Part shown: one piece after another, positions 46,908 to 55,690 of the stretch
Position numbering within the stretch: position 1 is the first letter of the stretch
Layout of the letters: each line of letters begins with the position of its first letter
Origin: Planctomycetota bacterium
GTDB taxonomy: Bacteria; Planctomycetota; Phycisphaerae; Phycisphaerales; UBA5793
NCBI GenBank assembly: GCA_013112555.1
Contig: JABFGK010000002.1
Location: 1,426,001 to 1,490,000 of the forward strand
DNA length: 64,000 nt
Direction: 5' to 3'
The notes under the pieces: model-generated
The model's database searches: none
What the model was told of the DNA's origin: nothing
The model's input: only the letters and a program-made list of their open reading frames with translations
Translations under genes and position numbers: made by a program

Positions 46908-48626
46908 ATGCGCTCACGCGGAATCTCACTCGCCAACAAGTGTCAACTCCTCTTCGGGTTGGCGCTGTTGCTCATCCTGACGGCCGCACTGTCCGTGCCC
47001 TGGATCCGGATGCGCCAGATGGTCATCGAGGATCAGCGCGAGATAGCCGAACGGCTGGCTCAGGCCTGGCTGTCCAACGTCATCCAACTCGGTGCCGTCC
47101 CGGATTCCGGGTGGCTCCCGGCCCAACCCCTCGAAGACGGCCGCCGGGCAGGGGACGAGGCACGCAACGACAGCATCGCAGCCGATCCGGGAAACTACTC
47201 GCTCCGCGTCGGTGTCTTCCCCATTGATCAGGCTGATCTCCTGGCTCAGTCGGGGCAGGGCGATCAGTTCATGGCCGAGACGCTGACCCGGTTTCGAGAT
47301 CTGGAGGATGACACGCCGCTGTTCCGGGCCGATACCATCCGGGCCGAAGGCCGATCCCCCAACGTCGTCTACCGCTACGCCCACCCGCTCCGAGCCGATG
47401 ATATGGCCCGCGTGCGCGATCCGCAGTTCATCGACTTCAACTCGGGACTGCCCGACCCCCAGATTGCCAACCCGCTGTGGGGGGTACTCATAATCGAACA
47501 AGGGGCGGCCACGGCCAACCGGCAACTCATCATCAACCGATCCTACATCATCCTCTCCGGCCTGCTGGCCGGCTTGCTGGCCGTCCTCGTGTTCTATTTC
47601 ATCACGACCCGCCTCATCCTGTCGCCCGTCCGGGTCCTGCGTGAAACGACCGAACGCGTCTCACGTGGCGATCTCTACGTCCGTTCCGCCATTGCCACCG
47701 GCGATGAGTTCGAGGAACTCTCCGACACATTCAATCTCATGCTGACGAATCTCAAATCGAGTCAGGATCAACTGCGGCAGGTCAACCGGACACTTGATCT
47801 CAAACTGACCGAGCTGTCGCAGTCCAACGTCATGCTCGCTGAGGCGAACCGACTCAAGAGTGAGTTTCTGGCCAACGTCTCCCACGAACTGCGCACTCCG
47901 CTCAACTCAATTCTCGGGTTTGCGGAGGTCCTCCAGGACGCTGCCCCGGATGAGGAAGCCGGCGAACAAGCCTCCATGACCTGGACACACGAGAAACTTG
48001 CTAAGCATCTTCGCTATACCAACAACATCCTGATCTCCGGCCGTGCGCTGCTCGAACTGATCAATGACCTGCTGGACCTGGCCAAGATCGAGGCCGGCCG
48101 CATGGAAATCAACCCGGAATCCACCAGTATCAAGGAGGTCTGCGAAGCGCTCGTGACGCTGATCAAGCCGCAGGCAGACAAGAAGTCCATCAACATGACC
48201 GTCGAGATCAGCAATGCCATCCCGGCCGTGGAGACGGACCCGGTTCGCTTCCAGCAGATCATCTTCAATTTCCTGTCCAATGCCGTCAAGTTCACCCCGG
48301 AGCAGGGGGCGGTACGACTGGTCGCCGAACGCGTTCGCGAGCCGGGCATGGTCGAGCCCATTCGGGTCTCGGTGTCCGACACCGGGCCTGGGATCGATCG
48401 GGAACAGCAGGAGTTCATCTTCGAGAAGTTCCGGCAGGCTGATGCAGGCCATACCCGCCGACACTCGGGCACCGGACTCGGTCTGGCAATCTGCAAGGAG
48501 TTGGCCGGCCTGCTCGGCGGGCGAATCGAACTCCACAGTGAACCGGGGCAGGGGGCCACCTTCAGCGTCCTGCTCCCTCGCGTCATGGAACAACAAAAAC
48601 CCCAGGCATTGCTGCCCGGGGTTTGA
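46908..48626 (+). CDS. Membrane sensor histidine kinase
   Basis: A 572-residue sensor kinase. The first membrane segment (LLFGLALLLILTAALSVPW) is followed by a periplasmic domain of about 170 residues and a second segment near 215-235. HAMP (LILSPVRVLRETTERVSRGD) and a coiled coil come next. HisKA has phospho-His in FLANVSHELRTPLNSILGF, and the ATPase domain has NFLSNAVKFTP, VSDTGPGID and GTGLGLAICKELA. No response regulator lies in the window, so its partner is elsewhere. The last ten codons are embedded in a hairpin that terminates the converging FKBP gene. Confidence 0.93.
   Translation: MRSRGISLANKCQLLFGLALLLILTAALSVPWIRMRQMVIEDQREIAERLAQAWLSNVIQLGAVPDSGWLPAQPLEDGRRAGDEARNDSIAADPGNYSLRVGVFPIDQADLLAQSGQGDQFMAETLTRFRDLEDDTPLFRADTIRAEGRSPNVVYRYAHPLRADDMARVRDPQFIDFNSGLPDPQIANPLWGVLIIEQGAATANRQLIINRSYIILSGLLAGLLAVLVFYFITTRLILSPVRVLRETTERVSRGDLYVRSAIATGDEFEELSDTFNLMLTNLKSSQDQLRQVNRTLDLKLTELSQSNVMLAEANRLKSEFLANVSHELRTPLNSILGFAEVLQDAAPDEEAGEQASMTWTHEKLAKHLRYTNNILISGRALLELINDLLDLAKIEAGRMEINPESTSIKEVCEALVTLIKPQADKKSINMTVEISNAIPAVETDPVRFQQIIFNFLSNAVKFTPEQGAVRLVAERVREPGMVEPIRVSVSDTGPGIDREQQEFIFEKFRQADAGHTRRHSGTGLGLAICKELAGLLGGRIELHSEPGQGATFSVLLPRVMEQQKPQALLPGV
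48592..48624 (-). terminator. Intrinsic terminator for the FKBP gene, inside the kinase coding end
   Basis: AAACCCCAGGC and GCCCGGGGTTT pair with one mismatch around ATTGCT (48597-48624). On the minus strand the stem is followed by GTTTTTGTTG, a T-run. It lies 61 bases past the stop of the minus-strand FKBP gene and overlaps the last codons of the plus-strand kinase. Confidence 0.75.
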
Positions 48627-48684
48627 GGGTTCGTCGTCGGTTCTGTGCGTGCCGCTTCGATCCGGAAGCGATGCGAGCGTCGGG

Positions 48685-50154
48685 TCAGTTGCCGCCGCCC
48701 GACTTCTTGATCTTGCCGGTGATTCCACCGTTGCCCTTCGCCTTTTCCTTGACTTCCCGCTTCGCTTCCTGTTCCGCTTCCAGCCCTTCGACATCAATCT
48801 TCAACTCGCCCTCGCCCCAGCCGTCTTCCAGGTCATCGACCGGCGTGAAGAGTGGCATTTCCCACGAGCGGAGTTCCAGCACGTACACAAGGTCCGCGTT
48901 CTCAGGGACGCGCATCTGACGCGAACCGTCCTCGCCATACCCCAGCGCCGACGGCACGATCAACTTACGCTTCCCGCCGACTTTCATGCCCTTGAGCCCG
49001 AGTTCCAATGCCGGCACATCAAGCCCCTTGGCAATAAACCTCGGCTCCTTGCCCGGGATCTGAGTGCTGTCAAAGACCTGACCGTCTGCCAGCCAGGCAG
49101 TGTAATCGACGAAAGCAACGCCATACTTCGGGATCTCGTCACCATCGCCGACCCTCAGGTCAACCGCGATCAGGCCGTCACCCAGGTCAATCTCCTTGGC
49201 AGCGTCATGCGGCGGGATGACCAGCGGTTCCATGATGTCTACCGCATCAACGATCAGCGTCCACGTCTCCACCTCAGGCACCAGTTTCTCGCCGGCGTCC
49301 ATCGCCTTCTTATACACGTCCGGCGGGATCGGCTTCTCCTGGTGGAACTGCGTGACTCGCCGACCCCCAGGCTTCATCCCACGCACATACTCAAGCCACT
49401 TGCTCTGAGACTGCACGCCGACCGTCATCGGCCGTCCGTGGGTGGTCGTGTAGGATGACCCGCGAAACTCACCGCCCTGATCCCAGACCGCGTAATGGAA
49501 CGATGCAATGCCATCTTTCCGGAAGGCAGTGCCTTCGCCAATGCGCAAGTCCTTGTACAGCAGATCATCCTCATGCTTCTGAGCCGATTGCTCGGTCAGG
49601 GTGACGTCGGACACCGTATCAATTAAATCGACTTCGAAAACGAGGTCCGAATTCGGCGGGACACCGAGCCGGGGGAAACCATACTCGGCGTAGGCCAGTG
49701 CCGCCGGGACCTTCAGCAGCCGTTTGCCGCCGACCCGCATCCCGAGCAGCCCTCGGTTCCAGCCCTCGATAATCCGCCCCGGACTCGGGATCATGCGAGC
49801 GTAGCGGGCCTTGCCGGGATTGTGTGATGACTCGAACAGATGCTCGTTCTTGGCCAACCAGCCGTTGTAGTGCGTGATCACCAACGTCCCATCCGTGACC
49901 TCAGCACCGTCACCGACGACCAGATCCACAATCATCAGACCGTCACCCAGATCGACCGCATCGGCCGGGTTGTAGTCCGGAATCGTGGCATTGAACTTCG
50001 GGGGTGCTTGCTGCAGGTTGTCGAACCCGCCCCCGCCGCCGCCGCCAAACAAATCCCCCTGGCCCAGCGCCGCCGGGGCCAACATCAAGGCCGCACCAAC
50101 GCAGCCGGCCGTCACATTCACTCGGATGAGATGAAATACATTGAGGCTGTTCAT
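48685..50154 (-). CDS. Exported triple FKBP-type peptidyl-prolyl isomerase
   Basis: A 489-residue exported protein. The signal peptide ends around AALGQ, followed by a Gly-rich linker (GGGGGGGF). Three FKBP-like domains follow, at about 70-180 (GTLVITHYNGWL, then GWNRGLLGMRVGGKR), 195-320 and 335-445 (YGVAFVDYTAWLADGQVFDS, then LELGLKGMKVGGKRKLIVP with LGYGEDG). The middle domain is the most diverged. A Lys/Glu-rich tail ends it. It probably folds exported proteins. It is divergent from the AbgT transporter and convergent with the kinase. Confidence 0.9.
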   Translation of the reverse strand: MNSLNVFHLIRVNVTAGCVGAALMLAPAALGQGDLFGGGGGGGFDNLQQAPPKFNATIPDYNPADAVDLGDGLMIVDLVVGDGAEVTDGTLVITHYNGWLAKNEHLFESSHNPGKARYARMIPSPGRIIEGWNRGLLGMRVGGKRLLKVPAALAYAEYGFPRLGVPPNSDLVFEVDLIDTVSDVTLTEQSAQKHEDDLLYKDLRIGEGTAFRKDGIASFHYAVWDQGGEFRGSSYTTTHGRPMTVGVQSQSKWLEYVRGMKPGGRRVTQFHQEKPIPPDVYKKAMDAGEKLVPEVETWTLIVDAVDIMEPLVIPPHDAAKEIDLGDGLIAVDLRVGDGDEIPKYGVAFVDYTAWLADGQVFDSTQIPGKEPRFIAKGLDVPALELGLKGMKVGGKRKLIVPSALGYGEDGSRQMRVPENADLVYVLELRSWEMPLFTPVDDLEDGWGEGELKIDVEGLEAEQEAKREVKEKAKGNGGITGKIKKSGGGN

Positions 50155-50653
50155 GCCTGTTCTCCCTCAATCAATATCAAGGTCAATACGATCCACGCAT
50201 CCGCATGCCAGCGGATCGCATGATATCTTGTTTCGGTTCGATAATCAGGCGATCGGTCGAGCGTTCTCGGCTTCCTGACCAGTCACCCGTATCGGTCATG
50301 TTATGCGGTGCATTTGCCGGAAACCTGCAGGCCTCGCCTGCTTCGCTATCTCGGATGCCTTCTCGGCCGCCTTGATTCCTGCAAGCCGGTCAAAAACAGC
50401 GCAAGTTTAGGATTATCCGCCCCCTCATGCCACCTGCCGGGCCGATCCCGCGGCCGACTGTGCGTACCCACTGCTGCAACCGTCGGACGCTCCTCACGCT
50501 CATATCGTTGACAACGACGTGTCCCCCGCAGGTTGACTTCACCGATCCCCCAACAGACGGTATAACACTCCTCACGCATCCATACCGGACGATTGGGATG
50601 GATCGGCGTGCGGTCGTACCCCCTTTCTCTATCCACAGCCCAGGAGACGCAGC
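50155..50653. other. Divergent spacer FKBP / AbgT, no gene seen
   Basis: 499 bases with only short, unsupported open frames. A TTGACA-like box occurs at about 50507 but without a well-spaced partner. CAGGAG precedes the AbgT start. Confidence 0.45.
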
Positions 50654-52648
50654 ATGACGGACTCGACTGGAGCGCACCACCACCACGGAATCGGTATCCT
50701 CGACATGATCGAATGGGTGGGCAACAAACTGCCCGACCCCTCGACCCTCTTCCTGATCGGTGCCATTATCGTCATGGCCGTGTCACACCTGGCCTACACC
50801 GCCAACTGGAAGGTCGTCAAGGAACTGCCGCAGGTCGTGTCTGCTGAATCAGCCGAGGGCGGGAACGCCGCTGCCACGTCCGAAAAGCAGGAAGTCACGT
50901 GGGTCAAGACCGATGAGGAGTTCAAAGCCAGGAGCCTCTTGACTCGCGACGGCCTGTACTGGGCCATCAAGAACATGGTCACAAACTTCATGAACTTCCC
51001 GCCGCTGGGTGTGGTGCTGGTCGGCATGCTCGGGATCGGGATTGCCGAACGCACCGGCCTGCTGGCTGCAATTCTCAAGGCCGTCATGCTCGTGGTGCCA
51101 AAGACCTTGTTGACACCGACGATGGTGTTTGTCGGCATCATGTCATCCATGACGCTCGATGCCGGCTACGTCGTCCTGCCACCATTGGCGGCTGCGTTGT
51201 ACAAATCCGTGGGGAGGTCACCACTGGCTGGGATTGCAGCCGTGTTTGCCGGGGTATCAGCCGGTTTCAACGCGAACTTGTTTGTCACCGGCCTGGACCC
51301 GATGCTGGCCGGCTTCTCGACGCCCGGGGCACAGACGATCGACCCCTCCTACAGCGTCGCGGCCACCTGCAACTGGTATTTCATGGCTGCGTCAACGGCC
51401 TTGATGACGCTGACCGGCTGGGCCGTCACTTCATTCTTCGTTGAACGTCGACTGTCCGACAAGCCGGCCGATGAGGGCGGGCCTGTCATTCCGAGTGCCG
51501 ACGAACTGGCCGAACAGGAACTCAAGTCGACCGAGATTCGCGGCCTCGGCTTTGCCGGCCTCTGGTTTGCCATTACCTTCGGCATCGTCCTGCTGGCGAT
51601 TCTCATTCCCAAGTTCGCACTCCATTCCTATTCCATGCCCACACCCGACAACCTTAAGAGCACCCAGGTCGCCGAGGTGTGGTACCCCATGGATGCCAAT
51701 GACAAGCCGATCACCCAGTACACCGTACTGGACGACCAACTCATTGTGCAGGATGCGCAGACCGGTGAACTGCAGACCATCGATGAATACACGCTCGACG
51801 GCGAAACGGTCATCTTTACCGATTCGACCGGTGCCACCCGGCAACTGGATGCAGCGACACTGCACTACTTCAGGGCCACCGAAGTTGAAGCACTCATGCC
51901 CGGCGACGCGGCACCGACCGTGTTCCCGGTCCCGGAAGTGAATGAATACCAAAACGGCAATATCGTCGTCCCGAGCGCTGAGCACTTCAGCCGCTGGGTC
52001 GATTCGATTGTGCCCATCATCTTCTTCGTCTTCATCGTCCCCGCGATTGCCTACGGGTTTGTCATGCGAGTCCTGCGGAATGATAAGGACGTTGCCAAAC
52101 TCCTCATCGACTCGATGGCCGGCATGGCCCCGATCATCGTACTGGCATTCTTTGCAGCCCAGTTTACTGAATACTTCAAGTATTCCGGGCTGGACAAGAT
52201 GCTGGCACTGTCAGGCGGCCAGGCATTGGGCAAGTCCGGCCTGTCACCGTTCACGCTCATCGTGGCCTTCATTCTCGTGACGCTCGTATTCAATCTGTTT
52301 GTCGGCTCGATGTCGGCCAAGTATGCCATGTTCGCACCGATCTTCGTGCCGATGTTCATGCTCGTCGGCATCAGCCCGGAACTGACGCAATGTGCCTATC
52401 GAATCGGCGATTCGGTCAGTAACATCATCACACCGCTCAATGCGTATCTCGTGATCATCCTCGTCTTCATGCAGAAGTACGTTCCGAAGTCCGGCATGGG
52501 CACGTTAATATCAACGATGCTGCCATACACCGTCGTGTTTACGATCGTGTGGACGATCTTCATGCTGATCTGGATGAAGATGGGTTGGGAACTCGGCCCC
52601 AACGGGCCGCTGTGGTACGCCGTGGAGAAGGTGACCAACGGAGGGTAA
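50654..52648 (+). CDS. AbgT-family transporter with a large extra loop
   Basis: An inner-membrane transporter of 664 residues in the AbgT (p-aminobenzoyl-glutamate/antimetabolite efflux) family. Family blocks include LPDPSTLFLIGAIIV, GLYWAIKNMVTNFMNFPPLG, DAGYVVLPPLAA, GVSAGFNANLFVTGLDPML and GDSVSNIITPLNAY. Usual length is about 510. The excess lies mainly between residues 324 and 450, where a soluble beta-rich domain (about 100 residues, with VAEVWYPMDANDKP and EYTLDGETVIFTD) is inserted between membrane segments, and in an N-terminal loop. An AGGAG site precedes the ATG. The substrate could be folate breakdown products or sulfonamide-like drugs, by family only. Confidence 0.9.
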   Translation: MTDSTGAHHHHGIGILDMIEWVGNKLPDPSTLFLIGAIIVMAVSHLAYTANWKVVKELPQVVSAESAEGGNAAATSEKQEVTWVKTDEEFKARSLLTRDGLYWAIKNMVTNFMNFPPLGVVLVGMLGIGIAERTGLLAAILKAVMLVVPKTLLTPTMVFVGIMSSMTLDAGYVVLPPLAAALYKSVGRSPLAGIAAVFAGVSAGFNANLFVTGLDPMLAGFSTPGAQTIDPSYSVAATCNWYFMAASTALMTLTGWAVTSFFVERRLSDKPADEGGPVIPSADELAEQELKSTEIRGLGFAGLWFAITFGIVLLAILIPKFALHSYSMPTPDNLKSTQVAEVWYPMDANDKPITQYTVLDDQLIVQDAQTGELQTIDEYTLDGETVIFTDSTGATRQLDAATLHYFRATEVEALMPGDAAPTVFPVPEVNEYQNGNIVVPSAEHFSRWVDSIVPIIFFVFIVPAIAYGFVMRVLRNDKDVAKLLIDSMAGMAPIIVLAFFAAQFTEYFKYSGLDKMLALSGGQALGKSGLSPFTLIVAFILVTLVFNLFVGSMSAKYAMFAPIFVPMFMLVGISPELTQCAYRIGDSVSNIITPLNAYLVIILVFMQKYVPKSGMGTLISTMLPYTVVFTIVWTIFMLIWMKMGWELGPNGPLWYAVEKVTNGG

Positions 52649-52999
52649 GTCCCCGCGCCGGCGACCAGGTCGCGCGTGTCAATCGGCAAGCGGGTCCTCT
52701 TCGCTAGGGGCACGATGCATGTGCCTTTCTTTCCGACGAGCCGCGACCGTGAGGGAGCGGGCACCCCATGTTGTGCTTCGCACAAGCCCGATTTGCGTTA
52801 TCGCGTCGACTTCTCATCATCCCGAAGGGATGGACGTTTGGAGCCGGGGGTGAAGTGAGTCGTAGACGAGCGCCACCCCCGGAAGAAGACGGCGACATCC
52901 TCCCTCTCCCTCTCTCCCGCCCCGGCAGGGGCGGCGGAGGCTCACACTCGTGCGTTAGCCGCGACGCGGAGCGCCAGCGCAGCCGAGCGCGAATGCCAA
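52649..52999. repeat. Palindromic module cluster between AbgT and prfB
   Basis: Contains GGGGCACGATGCATGTGCC (about 52707), a GAGCCGCGACCGTGAGGGAG module also found at 7747, ATCCCGAAGGGAT, and a copy of the GTAGCCGGGGGTGAAG...-type module also at 7835 and 29158. No gene is seen. Confidence 0.75.
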
Positions 53000-54110
53000 T
53001 CAATTCTCATTCGACCTTCGCCGCTGAAGTTCCGCATCAATAAAGCCCTGCAGATCGCCGTCCAACACACGTTGCGGGTTCATCACTTCGAAGTTCGTCC
53101 GATGATCCTTCACGCGATTGTCATAAATAACGTATGACCGAATCTGCGCCCCCCAGCCGCGATGGTCCAACGACCCGCCTTTCGCCTCGTTCAACTCGGC
53201 TTCGCGCTTCTCATCCTCAAGTTGCTGCAACTTCGCCTGCAGGACCTGCATTGCCTGCCGACGGTTCTGAGGCTGCTCGCGATACGTGCTGGCCACCACC
53301 ATGATGCCGGTCGGCTTGTGAACGAGCCGGACCGCCGAGGCCACCTTGTTCACATTCTGACCCCCAGGTCCACTCGAGCGCGCAAACGTCGTGATCTCCA
53401 GATCGTTGTCCGGAATCTCGAGTTGAACCTCATCAAGTTCCGGCGTCACTTCAACGGTCGCGAAACTTGTCTGCCGTTTGCCCTGCGCATTGAATGGGGA
53501 GACTCGCGCCAGGCGATGCGTTCCGCGTTCACACTTCAGATAGCCGAACGCGAACGAGCCTTTGACGTGCAAGGTCACCGTGTTAAGGCCGACTTCGGTC
53601 CCGTGCGTCTTTTCAACCTCGGTGACTTTCCACCGCATCTGCTCCGTGTAATACAGATACATCCGGAACAGCATCTCCGCCCAGTCGTTGGCCTCGGTCC
53701 CGCCATCACCGGCCGAGATGGTCAGATAGCAGTTGCGGTGATCATGCAAGCCCGACAGCAGCGACTGCATCTCCACTTTGTCCATTCGCTGCGTCAGTTC
53801 GAAAAGTTTGCCGTCCGCTTCGACCAGCAGATCGTCGTCCCCCGACTCCCTGGCAAGTTCATACGCCAGGCAGGCATCCTCGAAATCAGTCCGCATCTCC
53901 TGGATCGGCGAGATCTGGGCCTTGAGCAGTTTCATCTCAGCCACAACGGCCTGGGCCCTCTCCTGATCGTCCCAGAATCCGGGCTCACTCATCTTCGCTT
54001 CGAGTTCCTTCCCCCGCTTTGCCTTTGTATCCACGTCAAAGAGAGTCGCGGATGGTTACGATCCGCGCCTCAAGATCCTCAATCACCGGCGTATGTGCGT
54101 CAAAATGCAT
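53000..54110 (-). CDS. prfB: Peptide chain release factor 2, made by programmed +1 frameshift
   Basis: RF2 releases the finished chain at UGA and UAA codons. The frame-0 part starts at ATG 54110 and runs 24 codons to CTT, then an in-frame TGA. A +1 shift on CTTTGAC (54035-54041) joins it to the long frame ending at 53000, giving about 369 residues. The main frame has the RF2 anticodon-like SPF in ARVSPFNAQ and the catalytic GGQ in [11 protein letters not shown]. The short leader [14 protein letters not shown] is the usual RF2 N-terminus. Unlike many bacteria, I see no Shine-Dalgarno-like stretch just upstream of the slip site. It is downstream of the arsenic island on the same strand. Confidence 0.93.
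54035..54041 (-). other. prfB: Programmed +1 frameshift site of prfB
   Basis: On the minus strand the bases read CTTTGAC: CTT is codon 24, TGA is in frame 0, and GAC resumes the RF2 frame. This is the standard autoregulatory slip site, at which low RF2 favours the shift. Confidence 0.9.
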
Positions 54111-54330
54111 GGTGAGCCGTCCTGTCGATTCCTGCCACGTGCGATTCCATATCGCAACGACGACAATAGTAGCACGGTCCGGAACGAGTTCAGGCTACGC
54201 CGCGCCCGATTGAGCAGACGGCCGGCAAGGCAAGGGCAAAGAGCCCCATGATCGCACAGGTGGGGATGGCCGTAGTCGTGGTTGCTGAAGGCGGCACCCG
54301 CTCTCCACCGGCCGGGCGACACGCGAACGA

Positions 54331-54990
54331 TCAGTCTGAGAGCAGAGACCGGTTCGTGACCCCATCGCAAAAACACTGCGTCATCTCGGCGAGACTGCGA
54401 TAAAGGTCATGCGCATCCGCTCTGATGACTGCCGATGCGAAAGCCGGGAGCCACGTCACCATGTGCCCCCCGACGAAGTCGTTTCTGGACTGGAGGTACT
54501 CTCTCTCGCCGGTGGTGATGAACTGGTGCGTCAGGTAATAGGCCAGTTCGAGCTCGAGTGCAATGTGATCCGGTGCTTCCCGTGGCCCGGGGGCAGGATG
54601 GAGGCCCGTCTCGGCATAGAACCGTGCCACTTCCATGCTGACCCGTCCCATGATGCGCTGATCCGGCTCGAGATAAAACGACGCATACGGGGGTGCCAGG
54701 ATCTCAAACGGGCCGAGAAACAGACGGGCGTACGCAAGCGCCAGGGACTCGCGGTCATCCAGCCCGCTTGCCCACTCCCGGGCGGCAGCCAAGGCTGCCG
54801 AGTGAAACGGCTCCTCCAGCGAATCACCGAGTTCTTGCATCTGCGCGGGTTCCGTACCGGTCATTGACAACGGCGAAGAGAAGCCCCGCGACAGCAGCAG
54901 AAACAGATTGGCCAAACCGACCTCGGTGGAGAAGGCATCGTCAAAGGAGTGGGTGCGGTCTGAATCAGTAGTCCCTGATGTAGATGACAT
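54331..54990 (-). CDS. arrD: TorD-family assembly chaperone, ArrD-like
   Basis: A cytoplasmic chaperone of 219 residues for maturation of a molybdenum enzyme. The all-helical TorD fold is suggested by LANLFLLLSRGFSSPL, YARLFLGPFEILAPPYASFY and the family block DHIALELELAYYLTHQFI. It starts inside the preceding arrB gene (26-base overlap), so translation is probably coupled, and it closes the arr transcript. Its client should be the ArrA-like catalytic subunit encoded two genes upstream, before Tat export. The ATG at 54990 fits the family; the frame runs on to 55071. The name arrD rests on context. Confidence 0.83.
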   Translation of the reverse strand: MSSTSGTTDSDRTHSFDDAFSTEVGLANLFLLLSRGFSSPLSMTGTEPAQMQELGDSLEEPFHSAALAAAREWASGLDDRESLALAYARLFLGPFEILAPPYASFYLEPDQRIMGRVSMEVARFYAETGLHPAPGPREAPDHIALELELAYYLTHQFITTGEREYLQSRNDFVGGHMVTWLPAFASAVIRADAHDLYRSLAEMTQCFCDGVTNRSLLSD

Positions 54991-55657
54991 TTGGCCTGGT
55001 TCCCTTCTCCGGCTGGAGAACGCGTGGACTGTGTTTGGCAATCGCTTTGGCCGGTTCGCTGCGAGGATCATTCACATCCCCGAAAAGACGAGCGCCGGTC
55101 GGGCAGGCCTCGACACAGGCCGGCTCCTCGCCGTGCGCCAGGCGGTGATCGCAGAACGTGCACTTCTCGACGACGCCTTTCGGGCGCACACCCGGGAGTG
55201 TGTCGGCTCGTGCCGGATTGTAGTACGGCAGAGCGGTCCCGCATTTCTCGCTGACCTCGGATCCGGCCGCCGTGCAGTTGGGGATGGCTGCCGCCTCCTC
55301 CTGCCACTCGTGATGCGGTTCTGCATCATTGTAGTAGATGACCCCGTACGGGCAGGCAAGTCGGCACGCACCGCAGCCGATGCACTTGTCGGCATCATGC
55401 ATGGTGATGCCCTCGTCCGTTTTGTGCATTGCGGTGGTCGGGCAGTTGGCAACACACGGTGCGTTGGAGCAGTGATTGCACAACGTCGGTATGTGCCGGT
55501 ATCTCACATTCGGAAACGTTCCGTGCGTTTCAATGATGTGATTGGCCCACGAAAAACTGGCCGGTACGTTGTTCTCACATTTACAGGCAATATCACACGC
55601 CGCGCACCCGACACATGCGTGCAGATCGATTACCATTGAATACTGTTTCTTGGCCAT
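54965..55657 (-). CDS. arrB: Four-cluster ferredoxin subunit, ArrB-like
   Basis: An electron-transfer subunit of 230 residues of the DmsB/NrfC/PsrB group. Sixteen ligands lie in four sets: CVGCAACDIAC, CNHCSNAPCVANC, CIGCGACRLAC and CTFCDHRLAHGEEPACVEAC, matching four [4Fe-4S] clusters. There is no signal peptide, as expected for a subunit co-exported with a Tat partner. It lies 33 bases after arrA and overlaps arrD. Electrons would pass from the NrfD-like membrane subunit through this protein to the molybdenum site. The start at MAKKQYSMVIDLHACVGC is preferred over four residues upstream. Confidence 0.92.
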   Translation of the reverse strand: MAKKQYSMVIDLHACVGCAACDIACKCENNVPASFSWANHIIETHGTFPNVRYRHIPTLCNHCSNAPCVANCPTTAMHKTDEGITMHDADKCIGCGACRLACPYGVIYYNDAEPHHEWQEEAAAIPNCTAAGSEVSEKCGTALPYYNPARADTLPGVRPKGVVEKCTFCDHRLAHGEEPACVEACPTGARLFGDVNDPRSEPAKAIAKHSPRVLQPEKGTRPNVIYIRDY

Positions 55658-55690
55658 AGATCTATCCAATCCTGGTCATGAGAGATGCTC

